Assembly (NCBI GenBank): GCA_963729875.1
Contig: CAVSPR010000007.1
Location: 62,001 to 126,000, forward strand
DNA from: DATBSL01 sp963729875
Lineage (GTDB): Bacteria; Acidobacteriota; Vicinamibacteria; Fen-336
Length of the DNA: 64,000 bases
Reading direction: 5' to 3'
Each line of letters begins with the position of its first letter. The first letter of the stretch is position 1. Positions 54,189-64,000 of this stretch are shown one piece after another. Made by a program: the position numbers and the translations under genes. Under the pieces are notes generated by a model, which did not search any database, was not told the DNA's origin, and saw only the letters and a program-made list of their open reading frames with translations.

Positions 54189-56624
54189 ATGCGTGGGCTT
54201 CTCACCAGTCTGAGGCAAAGCGTTCGGCGGCAGGCCAGGGAGCCTGTCTTCACGGCCGTGGCGATCGTGTCGCTCGCCCTGGCCGTCGGATCCTGCGCTG
54301 CCATCTTCACCTTCGTCTATCCGCTCCTGATCCAGCCTCTGCCCTACAAGGATTGGCGCGAGCTGGTCATGGTCTATACGGAGAACCCGGAGAAGGGTGT
54401 CTTCAAGCACATGGTCTCGCCAGCCGAGCTCTCGGACTGGAAAGCCAGGAACAAGTCCTTCGTCGACATGATGGGTCTCGGCGGCAGCCTGTGGAGCGCC
54501 ACCGGAGAAGGCGGCTCCCAGATCCTCCATGGTTACGTGCTGACGCCGGGAAGCTTTCGGCTGCTGGGCGTGCAGCCTGTCCTGGGGAGGAGCTTCCTCC
54601 CCGAAGAGGAGAAGCCGGGCGCCGGCAACGTGGTCCTCCTGTACCACGGGCTCTGGCAGAGTCGTTACGCCGGGGACGCCAACGTCCTCGGCAAGAAGCT
54701 GTACCTCTTCGAGGAGCCCTACACGGTCATCGGAGTGCTGCCTCGAGGGTTCCGTCTCCTCGAGCGACAGGCGGACATGCTGCTCCCTCTCACCTTCGAC
54801 ATGAGCCGAAACACCAATCGCAAGGGCCGCGGCTTCCCGGTCCTCGCCCGGCTGAAGCCCGCGGTTTCGATCGAGCAGGCCCAGAGCGACATGGACGCAA
54901 TTGCCCGCCAGCTGGAGGAAGAGTACCCCGACAGCAACAAGGGATGGAGAATCCGGGTCGTTCCGATCCGGGAGGCGACGGTCGGGGAGGTCCGCCCGGC
55001 CTTGCTGATCCTGCTGGGTGCGGCCGGTTTCGTCCTGCTGATCACCTGCGCGAACATCACCAGCTTCCTCCTGGCGAGGACCACGGCGCGGCAGAAGGAG
55101 CTGGCCATCCGCTCCGCGCTGGGCGCGTCACGCCGGCACGTGCTGGCCCAGGTCCTGCTGGACTCCCTCCTCCTCGGCCTTCTCGGCTCCCTGGCGGGGA
55201 TCCCCCTGGCGTCGATCCTGGTGAGGTTCCTGCTGGGACAGCTGCCGGCCGACAACATGGCGGGAAAGACGATCATCCAGCTCGAGAACATCCAGTTCGA
55301 CGCCCGGATGGCCGCTCTCGGGTTCGCCGCGGGGCTCCTCACGATGCTGCTGTTCGGGCTCATCCCGGCCCTGCTCGCGCTGCGAACGGACATCAGCAAC
55401 CGCCTGAGGGGCTCGGCGGTGGGCACCTCGCGGCGGTCCGGGGGGCAGAGGCCTTTCAACCTGCTCGTCGTCGGACAGGTAGCCGTCGCCCTGGTCCTCG
55501 TCGTCCAGGCGGGACTGTTCGCTCAGACCCTGAGGAAGCTCGAGACGATCGACATCGGCTTCGAGCCGGACAACGTCCTGGTCGGCGCGATGATGGTGAC
55601 CGGCTCGAGATACCAGAAGCCGGAGCAGGGCTGGGCCGTGTTCAAGACCCTGTTCGAACGGCTGGAAGCCCTTCCCGAGGTCACCTCGGCGGCGGGCCTC
55701 TCCGGTGGCCTGCCGATGAGCATGTACTACCCGCAGTACGAGTTCGACATCAAGGAGCGGCCCGCACCCTCCAGGAGCCAGGAGATCCAGGCGATCATGC
55801 GGTGGGTGACTCCCGGGTACTTCAGCACCATGGGGATCCCCCTGCTCAGCGGACGTGGCTTCATGGAAAGCGACCAGGGGTCGCGGGAAAGCTGTCGGGT
55901 CATCGTCAGCCACTCCCTGGTCCGGCGCTTCATCGCCCCCGAGGATCCCCTCGGCATGCACATCGTGTTCGGCGCCCCGCAGCCCCGGTCCTGCGAGATC
56001 GTGGGAGTGGTCGCAGACGTGCTCGACGACGGGCTGAGGATGCCTCCGCGCAACGTGATCCACTTCCCGAAGACCTCGGGCGGCGGCTTCGTGATGCTCC
56101 TCGTCCGGACGCGATCGGACCCGATGCGGCTCGTCCCGCGGCTGAGGGAGGAGCTGCAGAAGATCGATCCCGACCTCTCCTTGTATCGGCTGACGACCCT
56201 CGAGAAGCTCGTCTTCTCGGCCGCCTGGTACCAGCACTGGGAGGCCATGATCCTGAGTGGACTGAGCGGGCTCGGGCTGCTGCTGGCCGCACTGGGAGTC
56301 TACGGAGTCATGCAGTACTCCGTGGCCCGCAGGACGCACGACATCGGCATCGAGCTGGCGCTCGGGGCCACCCCGCGGCGAATCATGAGGCAGGTGATGA
56401 TGCGCGGCCTCCGGCTGGCGCTCACCGGGGTCGGGATCGGCCTGGTCGCCAGCCTCGCCCTGACCCGACTCACGGCGAGCGAGCTGTACGGGGTCGAAGC
56501 CGCGGACCTGAGGACCTTCCTGGGGAGCACCGTCATGCTGGTCCTCGTCGCGCTGGTGGCCAGCTACTCCCCGGCCCGACGCGCCACCGAGGTCGACCCC
56601 ATCGAAGCCCTCAGATACGAGTAG
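54189..56624 (+). CDS. Large FtsX/MacB-type ABC permease (ADOP-like)
   Basis: An 811-residue membrane protein with two FtsX permease units. The N-terminal helix (TAVAIVSLALAVGSCAAIFTFVYPLL) is followed by a periplasmic MacB-like domain, three helices (LLILLGAAGFVLLITCANITSFLLARTTARQKELAIRSALGAS), a second periplasmic domain and a last block (GIELALGATPRRIMRQV ... YSPARRATEVDPIEALRYE). The duplicated design is that of acidobacterial 'orphan' permeases. Here it heads an operon with an adaptor and an ATPase. Local GC and codon use are visibly lower than in the flanking genes. It probably exports peptides, lipids or drugs. Confidence 0.85.
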   Translation: MRGLLTSLRQSVRRQAREPVFTAVAIVSLALAVGSCAAIFTFVYPLLIQPLPYKDWRELVMVYTENPEKGVFKHMVSPAELSDWKARNKSFVDMMGLGGSLWSATGEGGSQILHGYVLTPGSFRLLGVQPVLGRSFLPEEEKPGAGNVVLLYHGLWQSRYAGDANVLGKKLYLFEEPYTVIGVLPRGFRLLERQADMLLPLTFDMSRNTNRKGRGFPVLARLKPAVSIEQAQSDMDAIARQLEEEYPDSNKGWRIRVVPIREATVGEVRPALLILLGAAGFVLLITCANITSFLLARTTARQKELAIRSALGASRRHVLAQVLLDSLLLGLLGSLAGIPLASILVRFLLGQLPADNMAGKTIIQLENIQFDARMAALGFAAGLLTMLLFGLIPALLALRTDISNRLRGSAVGTSRRSGGQRPFNLLVVGQVAVALVLVVQAGLFAQTLRKLETIDIGFEPDNVLVGAMMVTGSRYQKPEQGWAVFKTLFERLEALPEVTSAAGLSGGLPMSMYYPQYEFDIKERPAPSRSQEIQAIMRWVTPGYFSTMGIPLLSGRGFMESDQGSRESCRVIVSHSLVRRFIAPEDPLGMHIVFGAPQPRSCEIVGVVADVLDDGLRMPPRNVIHFPKTSGGGFVMLLVRTRSDPMRLVPRLREELQKIDPDLSLYRLTTLEKLVFSAAWYQHWEAMILSGLSGLGLLLAALGVYGVMQYSVARRTHDIGIELALGATPRRIMRQVMMRGLRLALTGVGIGLVASLALTRLTASELYGVEAADLRTFLGSTVMLVLVALVASYSPARRATEVDPIEALRYE

Positions 56625-56642
56625 AACCGGGACGCACCGCCC

Positions 56643-57896
56643 GTGGATTTCGAAAGAGAAGGCTACGCGAGGACGAAACGGATCCGGCGAGCCGTCTACT
56701 CGCTGGCGTCGATCCTGGGAGTGACGGCGCTCACCTGGCTTCTCGTGTCGCGGGAGCCCGCCGTGCCCGGAGTCGACCGGGGCTCCGTCTGGGTGGGACG
56801 AGTGGAAAGAGGCCCCCTGCTCATCCAGGTGCGGGGAACCGGCACGCTGGTCCCGGAGGAGATCCGCTGGATCGCGGCGGCAGCCGACGGCCGCGTGGAG
56901 CGGATACTGGTCCTGCCCGGCTCGGCGGTCACGGCCCGCACGGTCCTCGCGCGGCTGGACAATCCCACCCTGGAGCAGGAGGCGATGGGCGCGGAGCTCC
57001 AGTTCAAGAAAGGTGTCGCGGAGCTGGAGGGCCTCAAGATGGAGCTGGAGAACCAGGTCCTCTCTCAACGGTCCCTGGCGGCCAGCGTCCAGGCGGAGTT
57101 CGAGCAGAAGCGACTGGAGACCGAACGGTGCGAGGCGCTCGCCAAGGTGGGCCTGGTGTCCGACCTCGACCTGAAGGTCCTGCAGATCACCACCAGCGGG
57201 CTGGAGAAGCGCCACGGGCTGGAGCAGTCGCGCCTGGCCGCGACGGATTCGTCGCGGCGGGCGAGGATCGCGGCCAAGGAGGCCGAGCTCGAGCAGACAA
57301 GGTCCCTGTTCGAGCTCAGGCGAAAGCAGCTCGCGTCGCTCACGGTCAGGGCCGGGATCGACGGCGTGCTGCAGGAGACACCGGTGGAGGCCGGCCAGCA
57401 GGTCAGGGCCGGGGACATCCTGGGAAAGGTGGCGGTTCCTGGTCGCCTCAAGGCCGAGCTGCGGATTCCCGAGACGCAGGCCAAAGACGTGCGCGCGGGC
57501 CTGGCGGCGGCGATCGATACCCGCAACGGGGTCGTCGCCGGGAGGGTCGTGCGGATCGACCCTGCCGCTCGGGACGGCACGGTCACCGTCGACGTGGCCA
57601 TCGATGGCGAGCTTCCCCGAGGGGTCCGTCCGGATCAGTACGTCGACGGTGCCATCGAGATCGAGCGGCTCGAGAACGTCCTGCAAGTGGGACGCCCGGT
57701 CTTCGCCCAGACCGAGCGGACGGTCGGGCTCTTCAGGCTCGTCAACGATGGAAGAGAGGCGATTCGGGTGCCGGTCCGCCTGGGGCGAAGCTCGGTCACC
57801 AGCATCCAGGTCCTGGAAGGCCTGCAGGAAGGGGATTCGGTGATCCTGTCGGACACCTCCGGCCTGGCCGAGTCCGCGAGGATCCGCCTGAACTGA
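56643..57896 (+). CDS. Periplasmic adaptor (HlyD/MacA-type membrane fusion protein)
   Basis: A 417-residue adaptor with a GTG start and one N-terminal membrane helix (YSLASILGVTALTWLLV). The first lipoyl half (IAAAADGRVERILVLPGSAV) is followed by a long alpha-hairpin (residues 105-225, EQEAMGAELQFKKGVAELEGLKM and onward). The second lipoyl half (IDGVLQETPVEAGQQVRAGD) and beta-barrel and membrane-proximal domains complete it. It links the permease upstream with an outer-membrane channel, which is not encoded here. Confidence 0.88.
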   Translation: MDFEREGYARTKRIRRAVYSLASILGVTALTWLLVSREPAVPGVDRGSVWVGRVERGPLLIQVRGTGTLVPEEIRWIAAAADGRVERILVLPGSAVTARTVLARLDNPTLEQEAMGAELQFKKGVAELEGLKMELENQVLSQRSLAASVQAEFEQKRLETERCEALAKVGLVSDLDLKVLQITTSGLEKRHGLEQSRLAATDSSRRARIAAKEAELEQTRSLFELRRKQLASLTVRAGIDGVLQETPVEAGQQVRAGDILGKVAVPGRLKAELRIPETQAKDVRAGLAAAIDTRNGVVAGRVVRIDPAARDGTVTVDVAIDGELPRGVRPDQYVDGAIEIERLENVLQVGRPVFAQTERTVGLFRLVNDGREAIRVPVRLGRSSVTSIQVLEGLQEGDSVILSDTSGLAESARIRLN

Positions 57897-57921
57897 GAGT
57901 CACCCCAGAGGAGGCACAGGA

Positions 57922-58605
57922 ATGACCGCGGGAACCGTTCCCGTCATCGAGATGCGGGGGGTCACCAAGATCTTCTACGCGGACGCGGTGGAGACCCATG
58001 CTCTCTCATCGGTCGACCTGACCGTGGCCGCCGGGGAGTACGTCTGCGTCGCGGGGCCTTCGGGCTGTGGCAAGTCCACGCTGCTCTCCATTGCCGGCCT
58101 CCTGGACACGCCCACCAAGGGAAACTACCTGCTCAAGGGGCGATCGGTGGAGACCGTGGGGTACGCGGAACGAGCCTCCATCCGCAGCCGTGAGGTCGGC
58201 TTCATCTTCCAGAACTTCAACCTGATCGGGGACCTCACCATCTACGAGAACGTGAACCTGCCCCTCACCTATCGCACGATGCGCGCCCCGGAGCGGCGGG
58301 AGAGAGTCGTCGAGGCCCTCGAGCGAGTGGGCGTGGCGCACCGGATGAAGCACTTCCCATCCCAGCTTTCCGGAGGTGAGCAGCAGAGGGTCGCGGTCGC
58401 TCGGGCCCTGGTGGTCCGCCCCTCGATTCTCCTGGCCGACGAGCCGACGGGAAACCTGGACTCGGAGAACGGACGGGCGGTGATGAGCCTGCTGGAGAAG
58501 CTTCACGACGATGGAGCGACTCTCTGCCTGGTCACTCACGACGTCCGATACGCCGACCGCGCCGAGCGGAAGGTGCAACTGTTCGACGGGAAGATCCAGG
58601 GCTAG
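57922..58605 (+). CDS. MacB/LolD-type ABC transporter ATPase
   Basis: A 227-residue ATPase: Walker A GPSGCGKSTLL, Q-loop FIFQNFNLI, signature LSGGEQQRVAVARAL, Walker B ILLADEPTGNLDSENG and switch His in VTHDVRYA. The LolD-type spacing and the 'GxIFQxFNL' region fit energising of the FtsX-type permease two genes upstream. It follows the adaptor gene by 25 bases with an AGGAGG site. A hairpin lies between this operon and the topoisomerase gene. Confidence 0.92.
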   Translation: MTAGTVPVIEMRGVTKIFYADAVETHALSSVDLTVAAGEYVCVAGPSGCGKSTLLSIAGLLDTPTKGNYLLKGRSVETVGYAERASIRSREVGFIFQNFNLIGDLTIYENVNLPLTYRTMRAPERRERVVEALERVGVAHRMKHFPSQLSGGEQQRVAVARALVVRPSILLADEPTGNLDSENGRAVMSLLEKLHDDGATLCLVTHDVRYADRAERKVQLFDGKIQG

Positions 58606-58644
58606 CGCGGGGCTCCGGGGGCCGGGCTCCCGCCGGAGGCCTTC

Positions 58645-58670
58645 CCGGACCCCGCCGGGCCCCGGTCCGG
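58645..58670 (+). terminator. Hairpin at the end of the ABC exporter operon
   Basis: CCGGACC and GGTCCGG form a 7-bp stem with a GC-rich 12-base interior, 40 bases after the ATPase stop. It has no T-tract. A plausible terminator. Confidence 0.4.
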
Positions 58671-58698
58671 TATAGCCTCGCCGGGTGGGGCGCCCCGC

Positions 58699-62748
<4,050 letters not shown>

Positions 62749-62823
62749 AGGTCGGCTCGGGCGCTGCGCGCGGGTGGTACGATCCACCGTGGCAGGCCGC
62801 CTTCCTGCACGAGGCGAGTGACG

Positions 62824-64000
62824 ATGACGTTTCGAGCCGCGGAGTTCCGCGTGACGGTCGCGGCGCTCGCCCTGCTCCCCTTCACGTCGGCGTCCACACG
62901 GGCCCAGATGCCCCCGCCGTCGCCGCCCGAGTTCCCCGCCCGGGTGGACATGGTGACGGTGGAGGTCACCGTACTCGACCGCGCCGGACAACCCGTGCCC
63001 GGCCTCGCGATGGAGGCCTTCTCCCTGTACGAAGACGGCGTCCGTCAGGAGATCGCCGGGTTCCAGGCGATCGACGTCCGGCCCGGTGCGGCCGCGGTGG
63101 AGCCGGCGACGGGCGGGACGGCGGGCGGAGCGACGGAGGACGCCAGCCCGCCGTGGACCTACGTCCTGGCGATCGACGACCTCCACCTGACGCCGTCCCA
63201 GGCCACCGACGTTCGCAAGGCCACCTCGGCCTTCTTCGACAGCGTGCCCGCCGGAGCGCGGGTCGTCCTCATCGCCACGGCCGCTCGCTTCGTCGAGGAC
63301 CAGAGGATCCCCGGCGGCCGCGCGTCGCTCGAGGCGCGCCTCAGGACGATCCGGGGATCCCTCTCCGTCACGCGCGGCGACGAGCTGATCAGCGATGAGG
63401 AGGCGTACGAGATCCACGTCCGGCACAACCTGGTCGTCGAGGACATCGTGACCCGGCGGATCGTCAGGCTCGAGCTGGGCGAAGACCTCGAGAAGAGGGA
63501 AGACCCCTACTGGGAGCGGACCGGGATGCTGCGGGCCGTCACGGAGACTCGCGGCCGCGCGGGGAAGAGGTACTACCTGATGACGCTCCGCGCGCAGACG
63601 ACCTGGGCGTCCTCCGAAACGCCCTGCGGTGGCTCGCGCGCACCGGGGGGAGGCGCACGCTCGTCCTCGCGTCGAGGGGTTTCGTGCGCGAGCCCGTCGT
63701 CACGGAGCTCGAGGACGTGGCGCGGGCCTCGCTCCTCGCCAACGTCGGGGTGACCTTCCTCGACGTCCGCGGGCAAGGGGGCGTCTACCCGTACGAGGGT
63801 CCGGAGTACGGGCCGGCTCTCGCCGTCGAGGACCTCCCCCACACGGTGGCGGACGGCTTCTCGGAGGCCTCGGGGACCGAGGCCCTCGCCCTGGAGACCG
63901 GCGGTCTCATCATCCATCGCCCGGCGAACCTGGCGAAAGGCCTGGACCGGATCGTCGCCGCGGCGAGCACCTGCTACCTCCTCGGCTTCCATCCCCTGGA
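62824..64000 (+). CDS. VWFA-related acidobacterial exported protein (truncated by window end)
   Basis: The first 390 or so residues of a TIGR03436-type protein. A signal peptide (VTVAALALLPFTSASTRAQ) is followed by the N-terminal strand domain VDMVTVEVTVLDRAGQPVPGLAMEAFSLYEDG and a von Willebrand A domain with the metal site VLAIDDLHLTPSQ, where the usual DxSxS is replaced by DDLHLTPS. One base appears to be missing near 63595, after which DLGVLRNALRWLARTGGRRTLVLAS continues. The family is largely confined to Acidobacteriota and its role is unknown. ATG 62824 is preferred over GTG 62818 because of the spacing to GAGGCG. Confidence 0.8.

Overview
The window looks like a chromosomal segment of an Acidobacteriota bacterium. 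It is very GC-rich, with third codon positions almost always G or C. It carries a VWFA-related protein of the acidobacterial type (62.8 kb to the window end), an FtsX/MacB-type permease of the large acidobacterial 'ADOP' kind, and a TonB-dependent receptor with an N-terminal carboxypeptidase-regulatory-like domain. I saw no rRNA, tRNA, CRISPR array or insertion sequence.

Layout. 0.2-4.7 kb: a GTPase, sugar permease and ribokinase operon (minus strand), a dCMP deaminase, and an ECF sigma factor with a small membrane protein behind it. 4.7-13.5 kb: housekeeping and lipid-type genes (PilZ protein, dipeptidyl peptidase IV, phosphopantetheinyl transferase, UbiA prenyltransferase, Tat-exported esterase, fatty-acid hydroxylase plus SDR, hemolysin-III family protein). 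13.7-22.6 kb: exported proteins, namely two NIPSNAP-like paralogues, a DUF1080 protein, a GH127 glycosidase, a phosphatase-superfamily enzyme, a serine beta-lactamase-fold hydrolase and proline iminopeptidase. 22.7-30.3 kb: a BrnT/BrnA toxin-antitoxin pair, a DUF362 protein, a cyclic-nucleotide-binding protein, GlgX and RfbA with a membrane acyltransferase.

30.3-51.3 kb is a nitric-oxide and nitrous-oxide respiration island. It holds five hemerythrin-type di-iron proteins (one is a ScdA/YtfE repair protein, one carries a PAS domain), a DUF1858/DUF2249 protein, a rhodanese, a quinol-dependent NO reductase, then a flavin/Fe-S oxidoreductase, Rieske protein, cytochrome b, pentaheme cytochrome c, and clade-II-type nosZ, B, D, F, L and Y. 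An OprC/NosA-like copper receptor follows. The expected flow is NO to N2O (qNor), then N2O to N2 (NosZ), with electrons reaching NosZ through the co-encoded Rieske/cytochrome b/cytochrome c module. No nitrite reductase is visible. Four copies of an FNR/DNR-like palindrome (ATGAC-N4-GTCAT, two with one mismatch) and two copies of a second palindrome (AAGATGAA-N7-TTCATCTT) sit upstream of these genes. In two promoters they are arranged identically, about 42 bp apart.

The most striking single observation is the rhodanese at 32.9-33.3 kb. An in-frame TGA lies exactly where the catalytic cysteine belongs, the reading frame continues through a normal rhodanese C-terminus, and a small hairpin follows the TGA. 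This makes it a candidate selenoprotein. The second is a single reading unit at 58.7-62.7 kb that joins a complete topoisomerase III to a complete RecQ helicase.

About thirty apparent frameshifts break otherwise well-conserved genes, roughly 27 of them equivalent to one extra base. They cluster at 0.5-4 kb, 40-49 kb and 60-64 kb. I read them mainly as uncorrected sequence insertions and annotate the affected genes as single CDSs, but this should be checked.
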